Origin: Magnaporthiopsis rhizophila
Lineage: Eukaryota; Ascomycota; Sordariomycetes; Magnaporthales; Magnaporthaceae
Reading direction: 5' to 3'
DNA length: 64,000 nt
NCBI GenBank assembly: GCA_003049465.1
Contig: PYSS01000056.1
Span: 62,001-126,000, forward strand
Shown: piece after piece, positions 33,226-44,722 of the stretch
How positions within the stretch are numbered: position 1 is the stretch's first letter
Layout of the letters: each line of letters starts with the position of its first letter
Notes under the pieces: generated by a model
Told to the model about the DNA's origin: nothing
Databases searched by the model: none
What the model saw: the letters and a program-made list of their open reading frames with translations, nothing else
Translations under genes and position numbers: made by a program

Positions 33226-34832
33226 CTAGTAGTCGTCCACAGTGACGGACGCGTCCGACGTCGATTCGAGGTTGGTCTGTCGTGGCTTGCCCGCATCGCC
33301 CCAAAATCCAGGGCCCGGCGGCGGCGGCGGAATGGACCTGCCAACCACCATGACCTCGAAGCGCGGCACGGCGCTGCTGGGGCTGACGCGGTTGCACAGG
33401 ATGGACATGTCGTCGTTCTCATACGACTCGAGGCCGTAGGTCTTTTCGGGACCGCCGCCAGGTTTCGGCGACTGAACAGGCAGAACCACGCTCGTGAAAA
33501 TGTATATGAGTCCGCTGTTGTGCGGCTGTGTGCGCGCGGGGCCGAACTCGCTGGTGTGAGTCCGGACGTAGCGCAGGACCTGCTGTCCGATGACCAGCTT
33601 GGACAGCGGGCAGCACACGAATATGGTGGCACTGACGTCGTGACCGGCCCACTTGATGTCCACAATCGCGTCTCGCTTGTTCTCGACATTGGTATCCGCT
33701 GGGTTCAGCGGTTGACCAGAAGCCATCGACATCACCCTCGGCCCGGGAGGAAGCATGGGCAGAGGAGGGCGAGCCAGATTTACAGGTACACCGGACGGCC
33801 CAGTCGCCGAAGCCGTCGTGGGGCTGACGACGGGCGGAGCCGGCGGCGATGGGACCGTGGCGGCCGACATGGGGGGTATCATACCCTTGGGCGGCGGTGG
33901 CGGCATGGGGCGGGGGATCGCAGGGCCATTGGTGCGAGGCATGAGGTTGGGAAAGACGCCAGGGGGGGGATTGGCCGGCTGGCGGCCCTGGATACCCACA
34001 CCAGTGAAGCCAGGCGGGGGAGGTGGGACGCCCATACGGTTTTGGGATGGCCACGTCCGCACAAACGGTGGGGACACTGGCCGCACAGCTTGAGGCTTCG
34101 TCGCCGATGGCTTCTTCTGCTTCTTCTTTGAATTCTTCGTCGGAGCGATCGAGACAGTTTCCTCGTCCGAGAGGCTCGTCTCGGAAAGATGGGCGGTCGA
34201 CTCGGTTGCATCCGAGGCGTCAGAGTCGGACGCCTCGGGCTCAGAATCTTCCCAGCGATTGCCAGCCGAAGACTTGCGCTTGTGTTGCTTGGAGTCGGTC
34301 TTCTTCCTCGGGACGACATCATAGCCGAAAGTGGCGACATGGTGCTGGACAGCCTCGGCAGACTTGGCGTGCAGAAGTTCGATGGCCTCGACCAGCGAGG
34401 TTCCAACCTCGGACACAACCACCGCCCGCTTCTTTTTGCGCCCGTAGCCTTCGGTCCGGACCACGGTGGCGCGAAACTTGCCGCTGGCCAGATCCATGCT
34501 GGTGATGATGGCGACCTCGGCATCCTCGTGGGACATGAAGCGGCAGTTCTCTGTAGGTGGGTGCAAAGCGTGGTTCTCCAGAGTTAAGACAAAGCGAAAA
34601 TATGACGATCCAGGTGGGTGGACAGGTGGGCCAAGCGTAGCCAGGGAAGAATATAGCGGGCCGTTCTCGAGGCCGTCTGCGCACTCGCCTGCCGAAGAGG
34701 AGGCTCACCTATGGTCTGCCCGTAGAAATCGAGCAGGATATTGGTAGCTGGCGCCATTGCGGGCGGAAGGTTGGCCCTGAGGGCGAGCTGTATGGTCTTT
34801 GGTGCTGGAAGATGCAGCAGGGGAACCAGCAT
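33226..34832 (-). CDS. Unrecognised proline-rich fungal protein
   Basis: Exons (minus) 34832-34709 and 34550-33226 encode 482 aa; the 158-bp intron has GTGAGC..CAG ends and joins FYGQTI to ENCRFMSHEDAEVAII. The N-terminal 105 residues look folded (TSMDLASGKFRATVVRTEGY, AVVVSEVGTSLVEAIELL). A charged Lys/Ser/Asp segment follows, with EPEASDSDASDATES and KKKQKK, which resembles a nuclear signal plus phosphorylatable acid-Ser stretch. The middle is Pro-rich (PPPPPGF, PMPPPPPKG). The final 130 residues (VDIKWAGHDVSATIFVCC, VLRYVRTHTSEFGP, LIYIFTSVVLPV) look globular again. No family is recognised. The start at 34832 is the only ATG before exon 1's conserved-looking strand except an internal Met at codon 26. 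Confidence 0.7.
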
Positions 34833-35081
34833 TACAGGAAGGAACTGTGTGCTGGGTGATGACGCAGGGTTGGATGGAGGATGGAAGTGGAAGAGGCCTT
34901 GCTGATCCTGGGTAGAATTGTCACTGGGAGAGATGTTCGCTTATATAGCCGGACATGAAGGGAACTTGCACAGAGGCACGTCCATCGTCCTGCCGTCTGC
35001 CTTTCGTCATACCCTCGCGAAAGGGGTATGGAACCACGAAAGCCACTTGGGGGCGAGAATAGGGCGAGAGGGGTCAAGCAG

Positions 35082-35126
35082 GTACATTGGTACCTAGCAC
35101 CGTACCTAAGTAGGTACGTACCTAGG
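35082..35126. repeat. Cluster of GGTACC / TACCTAGG palindromic motifs
   Basis: Overlapping GGTACNTNGGTACC and TAGGTACGTACCTA palindromes in the promoter side of the minus gene ending at 34832. Confidence 0.7.
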
Positions 35127-36948
35127 AAACTTCCGCGGGCGCGGAAGAATTAAAGTAAGGCGAAGCAAAGCATGGGCGAGAGGGAGTGCCGTGTGATGTC
35201 AAAGAGGGCAGGTCGTTACATGCAAGACGGCTGGCTTACATGCCCGTGCTACCCGGAGACTTCGCCGGTCGGGCCCGTATGAAGCACACGCAACAGAACA
35301 GGTGACGGCGGAAGCACGGTAGTCTATCTGTGTTCCTCCAGGCTAGGCTGCCGCGGACACACCAACCAACCCATTTGCAGGGGTTGGCTCACTCACCATC
35401 CATCCGCAAAGATAGCGGTGGGATTGGGAATCTGTCAACTGAAACAAACAGATAGAGGGCTTACAGAAAGAGGTGGAGGGAATGGGAGGGAGAGAGTCCA
35501 AATCCGAGCCACACCCAGGTCGACACCAAAACTCGGTACGACCTGCCTCTATCCAATATGTCGCCCCGCTTCCACTTGGCATCGGTGGCACAATACAATG
35601 TGAGTAGACGTATCCGGTCATTTCTTGTGTCACCCATACATGCAGCTGTGCCGGTTCCGCGTGGTCGTGTCCGGATACCGATTCGCCAGTTGCTGCTGAA
35701 TGTGGAATCGTATCTTTCCCGACAACGTGCCTCCGGCAAAGTGAACGGAAAGCGTCCCAATAGGCTGACATGACACATTGTGTTGGGACGCGGAGGTGAG
35801 CCGGAGGATAGGTGTTCGCGGCTGGGAAAATTCGAAAGCGGCGAGAGGACGTCGTCTCCCACACAATCCGGGCGACGGAGATCCATCGATGGATACGAGC
35901 CATTGACACCCTGCAGTCCGAGGGCCCGAAATCGGCCATGCCAAGGGTGCATGTCGGAGGCGCCGATGGGGGTGGGCGGTGCAGACGAAGCAAGCCGACG
36001 GCGGGAGCTTCTTCTGTTCGGCAGGCCAGCTCTTCTTCCATTGTCGCCCCAGCGCACCTGGGGCCTAAAGGTTGAACGAGGGACAGGGGAAAGAGCAATG
36101 GAAGGACGAAGGGCGAGGCGCAAGTACGAGTCAATGGCAGGATCTGCCAGGTCGATTCCCCAGGAGAACGGAACCCCGGGTGCGTTTTCCAGTGGTTGAA
36201 AAGCAAAAACGGAGTCCAATTGGAGGAATGATGGAGGAAGGTGCGCCCTGGTGTGACCTCTGCGGCTGGGCGGGAAGGTGCTATCCGAATGTCACCCGTT
36301 TTCTTGAATCCCATCACAAACCATCCGCTTTATCATTTTTCCCCTGTGCCTGTGCTGTTCTGTTCCTGTATTTCGATTATGGGTCATGCATGGGCAGATT
36401 GGCTAAACAATTGGGCTGTCTCTCCCGTCCGATGCAGCCACCCCTTGGAGCAAGACGACGAGCAGCGAGCAGATCTTAACAGAATTACAAAAATGTTGAA
36501 TCCATATATCGACACACATTTTATCCCGAAGGCTGATTGACAATTGGTACCATACATCCCTAGAGGCAGTAGCTTCGGTCCTTCCTCTTGCGAACGGCAA
36601 TCGCCGTTGGTGGGATAGTTACGACCATGCAAACACCGAGAAGACGCATGAACCAGACGTCTAGCCCTACACTACGGGCATCGCTCACCTACACTTCCAG
36701 GTCATTCATTTATCCCCCGTCACCAAAAAAAGGTTGCCAAGGTATGCACGCTATATGTGTTTACGTAGCAACCGGCAAAAGGTTCAGTAACAAAGACGAC
36801 GTGTGCTTTCGCGATTCGATACCGTTAAACAATCACACCGTGTCACTGCCTCCTTTAGCGTAGCAGATGCGGGTGACATGCAGCTTGCCCTACCTAATAA
36901 AGACGGTCAAGAAGCTTTGGCCCACCGAGCACCGAGTCCGCTGTAACA

Positions 36949-36949
<1 letters not shown>

Positions 36950-37004
<55 letters not shown>

Positions 37005-37017
37005 ACACACACACACA
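36950..37017. repeat. (CA)n microsatellite
   Basis: About 34 CA units, interrupted once by a G at 37000. It is the longest simple repeat in the window. Confidence 0.97.
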
Positions 37018-37896
37018 GCCTCAAATCCACCCAACTCGTCCCTTACCAGAGCCGCTTGTTGGCCACTGTTTGGCAGTGTCCCATGGATCCCCATGCTTTG
37101 CTGCCTAATACGCAAAGAAAAGCCGTGATCCTTACTTGTTGGTGCCCGTGTCCGACATAATGCGGGGGAACAAGATGAAAAAAAAAGCAGCCCCAGAGGA
37201 AAGCCTCAGAAAAGTGATCGGCTGGTTCCGGGCGTTGGCCCCGATCAAGGCCTGTTCCCTGAAAAACGCCGATCACGACACGTTATAACCCAATCATCCA
37301 ACTTGTTTATGCATCACCGCCAACTTCCAAGCAGTACAGAACAGAACATGACGAGACCCTCGGGGGCCTGGTACCCGGCCATTCGCACTTGGCACTATTG
37401 AGGTGGTACAGATAACCAACAAACCACACGAGACAAGTGTCCAACAGTTTGCGAAACGGCATCCCTCCTGACCGGGCGTCGACGCCTAGAGCAGAACCTA
37501 GCCATCAAGGTTGGTCCGCCTCTCTTGCCACGAAGGAGAAACAAGAAAGCTTCACTTTTCGCGAGACACCAGGGACGCAAAAAATAACACGATGGTGATC
37601 CTGAGTCACTTACCAGGTAGACAAAAATGCGACAACACAACTCTCATGATAACCTGTTCGTAGTACGTGCTACAATTCGTATCATCATGACACGGAGAAG
37701 GGAAAAGAAATAAGCATATGATGAAACAAAAAAGAACTCCGCAGGAAAAAAGGTGCTTGCTGCTTCCAAGGCTGCCGTCGTTCCCATAATCTATTATCCA
37801 CCTCCGCAGTAGCCGCCGAGCCAAAAACGCCCAACCCGGCATACCACCGCTGCAAGGGCATTACAACTCCTGTGACCCCTGACCCAACATCAAACC

Positions 37897-40853
37897 TCAT
37901 CCAACCAGCGTGAGCTTCTCGAGGCGGTGCTTCACAGCCTCCACCAATGTCGTCTCCCGCTCGAGGAGCTGCATGACCTGGGCAATCTTGGCCTTGCGTA
38001 CGTCTGCCGGTATCTTCATGTTAGGGGTGGACGGGCGCTGCTGCTGCACCGACTCGTGCCCCTTCTTGTCGTCTCCTCCGCCGCTGCCGCCGCCGTTGCC
38101 GGCGGCCTTGTCCCTGTCCTGCAGTAGCTGCTGCCGCTGCTGCTGAAGCGCCTCGGCCTGCCGCACAAGCTCCGTCTTGAGCGCCGTGACCTCGTCGAAT
38201 CGCTTGCTGTACTGCATTAGCTTGGACGAGGCGCTGCTCGCCTCACCCGCGCTGCTGCCGTCTTCGTTGCCGCCCATGACACTCGCCTCGAGCGAGCGCA
38301 CCTCTTCCATCCACGCCCTCTCCTTGTCGCTGAGCTCCCTGCTGTTGGCCCGCCCGACCGACCGCTTGAGTTTGTCCATGCGCTCGGCAAGCTCGCGCTG
38401 CCTGGTCTGCGCCCGCTCCAGTCGCCGCTGCAGCCGCACGTTATCCGGGAGCCCAGACTCGTCCTCCTCGTCGTCCTGTTCCGCCCCCTCCTCACCCGCG
38501 ATCTTGTCGATCTTCTCCTTGAGCATGTTCATCTTCATGACCTGCTCGTGCAGCTCCGACGGCAGCTGCTGCAACCGCCTGAACAGCTCTCCGACCGCCT
38601 TGTTGACCCGCTCCGTCTGCGCGTCTATCCGCTGGTGGGCATTGGTAAGCACCGTCAACGACGCCGCCGACAGCCTGACCTCATGAGTCAATACCGCCTG
38701 GTAGCGGCTCGTCCGTGCCAACTTGAGAAATTCGGATATCTCGTTTTGCTCGTCGAACACCTCCATAGACGGCTGGAATGCCGGCCGTGGCTCGCAGATA
38801 ACGAGCGGCTTGGCCTCGTCATCGTCACTGCGAACGCCGCCATCTCCTGGCGTCTGAAGGGACGGCGACAGAGCTCCGGATACCGCCGGCCTGAACTCGT
38901 CCTCGGGAGCCTCAAACGACAGCGCCACCGCCCCCTGTGCCGTGCTAGACAGTAGAAAGTATCCCAGGTCGGGGTCTCGGATCGCCACGGCAGCGGCCAG
39001 TGCTGCGCCCTTGTGCGTGTAAACCCTGTCCCTCGTTGATGTTTGTCCCTTGACGAGCAGATCTAGCCGGAACTCTGACCCGGCTGCCGAGTCACCCTGG
39101 AGTTCGCTCTCCAGCCGAAAGACCCACGGCGCCAGAGACACGAGCGCTATGCCAGCCGGATGTGTGATGAAAAATGAGTAGCGAGACGTGACGTCGGGGC
39201 TGATCATGGGCCAGGCGTCAGTTGTAACTTCCATTGGCCGCATGACGTCTAGTGTCTGGAAGGTGAGAAGTGATGGGAGTGGCGCGTTGCCCACGGGAAT
39301 CTGACGCGCGAACCTGGACTTGGTCGCAGAGGGCAGCCACCGTGCTTGAACCCCCTCGAGGTCGAGGCAAACCCGTAGCTGCCCGCTCGTAGACACAAGA
39401 CAGATAATGGACAAAGACAGGCCCTCCGAGTCCGCGTCGTCCATCTGAAGCTCCTCGTCATCTTCGCCCATCATAAGGTCCTCGGTGTCGATCTTCTCGC
39501 CGATCACGTAGATGTCTGTTAGCTCCACGTCCAGGTCGTTGTCGTCGGGTGCCTCTAGCTCGAGGTCGAAAGGGCCTTGCAACTTAGGCACTGCGCCGGG
39601 CCGCGACGGGCGGTTGAATATCTCGGTTGTCGGATCGGTGATGGAGCCCTCTACAATCCTAGGCTCCTGGTTGTCTAGATCTGACATCCACTCTAGCTGC
39701 TGCTGTGCTAGTAGCTTCTCCTGAGCGGGGACGGCTGGATCGTCCTCGATCGCCGCGAGCTTAGCGACGATAGAAACGGAGAGCGAGGGGATGAGCGTTG
39801 GCGGCGGGGCCCAGCGCTGGGGCAGGAGGGGGCACAGAGCGTACAGGTCGCCCCCACGCATTGCGATCCAGAGCGTCATGGACGACCAAGATCCAGAGCC
39901 CCGGCCGCCGCCAAAGCAGGCCGCAGCCACCTCCATGTCGAACGAATCCGGGGAGAACCCCTTGTTCATGGCGCTGGTCGATGCGCTAAAGTCCTGGTCC
40001 AGAGAGGTTCCGTCCGCGAGCTTCTTCAGGTCCACCGCCAGGGTCGGTGTGTCGAAGGACCACCGATCGGCCGGCGACAGCTCCCACACGCGCACGACAG
40101 CCTCCTCGGTCACCGTAACGAGCGCGGAGCCATTGACGCCGAGTGGATGGAAGACCGCGGACATGATTGCGGACTTTGAAGTCACGTGTGTTGTCGGGCC
40201 GAGAGTCCAGAACTTTGCCTTGAGCGGCCCTGTGTCCTGGGCCGTCAAGTGGGACGGGTCGGGCAGCATGCAGATGTGGACAGTGTGTGTCGTCAAGACG
40301 GCCAGATAGTTAGACTGTGGCGACATGACGAGCTGCTTGATGTCATCTGCTACTGGTGTTTTGATTGTCTGTAGCGCGCGCAAAGCCGACAGGTTAGCAT
40401 ACTACTGTCTTAGGGGTTCAGAGGGCAAGGCGGAGAGCCGCATCAGTCTGGTGGTAGATAAGTACTCACACGCATGCCCTGGGCGTGGCCGGCGGCGGCA
40501 AACATGAGATCCGCATCGTCATCTTCATGTATTGTAAACGAGTTCGGGTCCGAATCCTCGCGCTTGACACGGACCCGGCCAGACCTATCGGTGGTGCCGC
40601 TCGCCTGTTTGGAAGCCCACAGCTCCTTGAGATAGACGAGGTCGCCCCATCGAAGCTCTCTGCCGTTGGCGACAAAGACCTCGGTGCCGCGACGGGCTAT
40701 GGTGCGCCTGGGGCCGGGCTTTGGTTTGCCGCCCTTGGAGTTGGCCGATGGATACGAGCTCCTCTTAGGGTCGAGCTCGGGAGGCGCAAATAGGCTGTGG
40801 CCGGGCGCTGGGTCGTTCAGCCAGGCCGGCGTGTAGCTTGTGATTTTAACCAT
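37897..40853 (-). CDS. NUP82: Nucleoporin Nup82 (Nup88 homologue)
   Basis: Exons (minus) 40853-40470 and 40368-37897 encode 951 aa. The 101-bp intron (GTGAGT, branch TGCTAACC, TACAG) joins QGMR to TIKTPVADDIKQLVMSP. Nup82 sits on the cytoplasmic face of the nuclear pore with Nup159 and Nsp1 and supports mRNA export. The N-terminal two thirds look like a seven-bladed beta-propeller: YLAVLTTHTVHICMLPDP, IMSAVFHPLG, SALVTVTEEAVVRVWEL. From about residue 690 long heptad-like helices form the C-terminal coiled coil that assembles the complex (MNMLKEKIDKI, RLERAQTRQRELAERMDKL, TLVEAVKHRLEKL). A low-complexity Gly/Ser/Asp linker lies near the end. The ATG at 40853 (MVKITSYTPAWL) is preferred over one 11 codons upstream. 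Confidence 0.88.
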
Positions 40854-41450
40854 CGTGGGCGGGAAAAGGATCGACTGCGATGGCACGGCGGGGCCGGTAT
40901 CAGCTCAACATGAGGGACGCTCGTGTGCCGAATTCGACGTTGGAAGGTGTGGTCGTGGCGGCCTTAGGAAAAAAAGAGTTGGATGCCGCCCGCCTTTGCG
41001 GTCGGTAGGACGACGCTATTGACACCAAGGAGGCGAAGCGCGTATAAATAACAAAGCAACTCCGAGGAAGTTACGGCAAAAATCAGGGGCAGTCGGGGAA
41101 TGTGCAAACCGCAGCAAACATTTGTCCACAACGACGAGGGTGGTGTGTGAGAGAGAGAGCAAGTCCGAGCCTGGGATTTTCGATGGGGCGCCTTGCATGC
41201 CAAACGCAGCCGCGAATTTCTTAGCGCGACGACGCAGCGGATCGCGACTCCGACTACAGCAGAAAACCGAAGGGCTGGCAGTTGACCGACGGACCCACTT
41301 CCTTGCCGCGCAGAGCTCCATTTGACGAGTCGCCGCCGCCGACAGTAATTGGAATGGAACCCGCTCGTACAACTCGCGAGGTTGCGCCCCGAGTATCGCG
41401 CTACGCACCCAACAACATCCTACCACTTTACTCGCCTACCTATCGAGACG
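40854..41450. promoter_or_regulatory. Divergent intergenic region, NUP82 / CBC2
   Basis: 597 bp between the start codons of two divergent mRNA-export genes. It must contain both promoters. No TATA box is obvious. Confidence 0.6.
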
Positions 41451-42083
41451 ATGGCCCCCCCCGTGCGGAACACAGTCGACCGACTCGACAGGCCAAGCGC
41501 CTACTTCAACCATCGGCAGAAGCGGCGCAGGACCAACGATGATGAAGACGAACCGCAGCAGCCACAGGCCGACCCTCTGGCCAATGCGACAACCCTCTAC
41601 GTCGGGAACCTGTAAGTTACCACAATTCGCCTTTTGCTACCAGCTGAGCAGTTTCTCATAATGTCGTCACCCTCAAACAGGTCCTTTTTCACAACCGAAG
41701 AGCAAATCTACGAGCTCTTCTCCAAGTGCGGCGAGATCAAGCGCCTGGTCATGGGTCTGGATCGATTCAACAAGACGCCCTGCGGCTTCTGCTTCGTTGA
41801 GTACTACACACACGAGGACGCGCTGGACTGCATGAAGTTTATCGGCGGCACCAAGCTGGACGAGCGCGTCATACGCACCGATCTCGACCCCGGGTTTGAG
41901 GAGGGCCGGCAGTACGGCCGTGGCAAGTCGGGAGGCCAGGTCCGCGACGAGTACCGTGACGACTACGACGAGGGCCGCGGCGGCCTCGGCCGTGCCGTCC
42001 AGCTGGAGCGCGAGGCCAGGGACCGCGAGAACAGGGACGCCAGGGAGTCGAGGGACAGCCAAGACCGCGGTCATCTGAGATAA
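41451..42083 (+). CDS. CBC2: Nuclear cap-binding protein subunit 2 (CBP20)
   Basis: Exons 41451-41611 and 41681-42083 (intron 69 bp, GTAAGT..CAG) encode 187 aa. CBP20 binds the m7G cap of nascent RNA polymerase II transcripts together with CBP80, for splicing, export and 3' processing in the nucleus. NTVDRLDRPSAYFNHR supplies the N-terminal cap-stacking region. The RRM has RNP2 LYVGNL at residues 49-54 and RNP1 GFCFVEYY near 89-96, and DPGFEEGRQYGRGKSGGQV is the family's signature after the RRM. The C-terminal tail is Arg/Asp/Glu-rich. A short acidic Asn/Asp/Glu/Gln linker separates the N-terminus from the RRM. The start is the ATG at 41451, in line with family N-termini; an upstream in-frame ATG at 41349 is less likely. 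Confidence 0.95.
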
Positions 42084-42545
42084 AGTGAGGACTTTGTCGG
42101 GTCGGCTTGGGAAAAAAGAAACAATGGACCACTTTCACTTGGGTAGACCTCTCGGCTCGTTAGCAGTAAGAATTGAGAGGACGTGAATGTGCATCTTACA
42201 AGACAGATAATACCAGCAAATATGATTTCACCACGGATTCCTTTCTTTATTCCTCTTCTGTTACATGGGTAGACTATAGTCGGGGCCGCACACCCGGAGA
42301 GAAGGTACTCTAGCAGCCTTGAACTTAGTCCAACCCCGAGGCCACGCCGTCGCCCCCCTTATCGAGAGTGCAGTTTCCCCGCGCCTGGGTAGGGATATTC
42401 CGAAGGCTGAGCCATGGCTACCCTCCTAGGCAGATGTCTCAGCGCTCGAAATCGGGCTGCCTAGCCGGCAGGTCCCTCTGAACGCGCATATCCGACCCGA
42501 AGAGGTATCGATAGTAATCGCGCGCGTCGCGCCTGAGGGACAAGG
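42084..42545. other. Convergent 3' region, CBC2 / MRPL31
   Basis: 462 bp between two stop codons. No gene is visible. Confidence 0.5.
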
Positions 42546-43133
42546 CTAGAACCCTGGTGGATTGACCCGCTGAGACACTCTGGTCCATTTGGGGACCTCT
42601 GAGAGTGAGGTATTGAGAGCCGCGTTAGCCTTCGTCGTTGGCAAAGCAGACTGGCAATGGTGGTTTATGGTATGTTGTATGTATGTTTGGCAACGACGTA
42701 CTGTGTATTCCCTTGCGGTACTTCTTCTCCTTGCGGTCGAAGATGGTGTATTTGTCCTTGGGCAGCATCTCCTCCTCCCGCGGCATCTCGGCCTTCCACC
42801 TCTCGAGAGCTTTGAGCGTCCCCCCCTGCTTGCTCAGTGCCTGGCTGATGGTGTCGACGACGCTGTCGACGGCCCGTAGCCGCCTGCGGTGGCGGAGCTT
42901 CTGGAAGCGCGAGAGGCGCCAGGGGATCTTCCTGCATTTCAGTCGATGGGTGGAATTGGTTAGGAGGCGCCGACATGGTAGCTGTCTTCTAGCTTGGGGT
43001 TTGGGGAACGGGATCTTGCGCCGGGGCTAGGAGGCTTTGTCTTTGGAGGTGTGCCATAGTTCTGGAAGGAAAGGAAAGCGCACCAGAGAAGGCCGCCATT
43101 TAAAGGATTTGTTATTCTGAAGGGGCCGAACAT
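42546..43133 (-). CDS. MRPL31: Mitochondrial large-subunit ribosomal protein L31 (mL60)
   Basis: Exons (minus) 43133-43084, 42931-42702 and 42598-42546 encode 110 aa, the expected family size. The spliced product starts MFGPFRITNPLNGGLLWKIP, continues RLSRFQKLRHRRRLRAVD, and ends KYRKGIHKVPKWTRVSQRV followed by NPPGF, all typical of fungal YmL31/mL60. The protein belongs to the mitochondrial 54S ribosomal subunit. Introns of 152 and 103 bp have GTGCGC and GTACGT donors and CAG acceptors. No single open frame covers the gene, and a frame-by-frame reading would miss it or call a false 103-aa protein (42665-42976). Confidence 0.94.
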
Positions 43134-44099
43134 TGTGGCTGTCTGGAGGTTGCGCCGTCGAGACGAGTATACTACCAGTGCAAACTCCTGGGATCGTGCA
43201 TTTGCGAGAAAACGCACCTAAAAGCGCCTGGAAAACTGCCCCAAAAATCCACGCCCTTTTGGGACTAGCATACTCCCCCACCCTCACCACAAAAAAAGGG
43301 GTACACCAAAAGTGCCGAGGAGTGGAGAACTTCCAGACACTCTCACGAGGAACATCAGGAGCCACAAGCAAACTATTCAAACTACAGACTGCGCTGCTTG
43401 ATATATATGAAATGAATTTTTAAAAATATTTGCGGCCTTTGCTTATAAATACTTGTATTTTCCCAAAATTGACGAGGTTGTGGAAGAATGAATCCCCTGG
43501 CCCAGGTCACTTTCCTTTTGGTGTACCTCTTTTTTTGTCGCGGGGGTGTCCCCTAGGTCTCCCTAACTAGCCAGTAAGGAAGCGAGGCGGGTCCCCACCT
43601 GCATCATCCGACGATCGCAAGTCCGCCCAGTGCCAGACGCTAAGCTAAAAACAGACTCTGGATGCAAGATATGAATTTCCACAGCCTTTCAGCTTACCAA
43701 AAAGAACCCGTTTCTGCAAGGCTGACCCGCATCGGGATCGGTCTGTTATTGAACCCTTTCTAGTTAGTGCTTCGGGCTCTTCCAACGTATTTTCCTGTCC
43801 AGGAATCGGCTTCTATGTGAAGAACGCGCCTGCAAGACGTTGCCAAATCCAGCGACCTATTGAGCACCGTTTTAAGCCGTGTCTTTCCTACCCGCATTGA
43901 AAGATTTCCTTGCCCAATCCGCTCTCTGATTGCGTGGCATGTATACCTAGGTCGGTCCGTGCACATCACGACGCCCATGACCCCTCAATCGACGTCAACT
44001 CCACGGGGAACGAGGAACGGCTGAAGGGCGACAACGACCAGGACGGCTGATAACGGGAGCGAGAACGGGCGCTCCATCCAACCAACCCCATTTCCTACC
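43134..44099. promoter_or_regulatory. Divergent intergenic region, MRPL31 / TRS20
   Basis: 966 bp between divergent start codons. It includes a short A/T-rich patch at about 43395-43460, unlike the GC-rich surroundings. No coding signal or tRNA was recognised. Confidence 0.45.
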
Positions 44100-44722
44100 A
44101 TGTCATACTATTTCGCCATCATCGGGACGCAGGACAACCCCCTCTTCGAGTATGAGTTCGGCACCTCAAAGCAAGGCAACGACGGCGTCGCCCGCTTCCC
44201 CGAGGGTAGCCGGCACATGAACCAGTTCATCCTTCATGGCAGCCTGGACATTGTCGAGGAGGCGCAATGGAACACGGGGCAGATGTGAGCCTTTTCTCCG
44301 TTTTTTAGGGGGGGGATGTGTGGCGCCACGGACTCTCCATGATGATGAATCAGGAGGCACACAAGTGGCTGTCGTCAGCTAATCACTCAAGTCATTTCCG
44401 CTGCGAAACAAACAGGTACCTAAAGTGCATCGACAAGTTCTTCAACAGCTACGTCTCGTGCTTCGTGACGGGCTCCAACGCAAAGTTCCTGCTGCTGCAC
44501 CAGCCGGCGCAGCAGTCGCTGACGGCGGGGCGCATGTCGGCTAACTCTATCGCTACGAACCCGACGGGCCCCGCGACCGAGGAGGCCATCCGCAACTTCT
44601 TCGTCGAGGTCTACGAGAACTGGGTCAAGGCCGTCATGAGCCCCTTCTACAAGGTCAACATGGAGATCAAGAGCCCCGTCTTCCGCTCGAGAGTGGCCGC
44701 GGCCGGCAAGAAGTATCTATAA
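44100..44722 (+). CDS. TRS20: TRAPP complex subunit Trs20 / sedlin (TRAPPC2)
   Basis: Exons 44100-44284 and 44416-44722 (intron 131 bp, GTGAGC..CAG) encode 163 aa. Sedlin is a longin-fold subunit of TRAPP complexes, which act as Rab/Ypt exchange factors in ER-Golgi and Golgi traffic and in autophagy. Conserved marks are YYFAIIGTQDNPLFEYEFGT, RHMNQFILHGSLDIVEE, MYLKCIDKFFNSYVSCFVTG (completed across the splice), KFLLLH, and the C-terminal NPFYKV-like segment SPFYKVNMEIKSPVF. Length matches the family. Codon use is GC3-rich like other conserved genes here. The next gene (histone H4) is convergent. Confidence 0.95.

Larger units (their letters stand above)
34833..37896. other. Intergenic, 3.1 kb
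   Basis: Upstream of the 34832 gene and downstream of NUP82 (both minus). It holds a CCTAGGTA-type cluster (35082-35126), a (CA)n microsatellite (36950-37017), and two long overlapping minus-strand open frames (35343-36317, 324 codons; 35461-36219, 252 codons) that match no family I know. Whether either is expressed cannot be judged by eye. Confidence 0.4.

Noticed and set aside
32893..34131. 412-codon plus-strand frame
   Set aside because: Most of it is antisense to the minus-strand gene 33226-34832 and is Arg/His/Gly-rich, as expected of a shadow.
36950..37017. Tandem CA array considered as a functional or CRISPR-like repeat
   Set aside because: It is a plain dinucleotide microsatellite with no spacers.
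42665..42976. 103-codon minus-strand frame
   Set aside because: It is an out-of-frame reading of MRPL31 exon 2; the conserved mL60 sequence is in the other frame.
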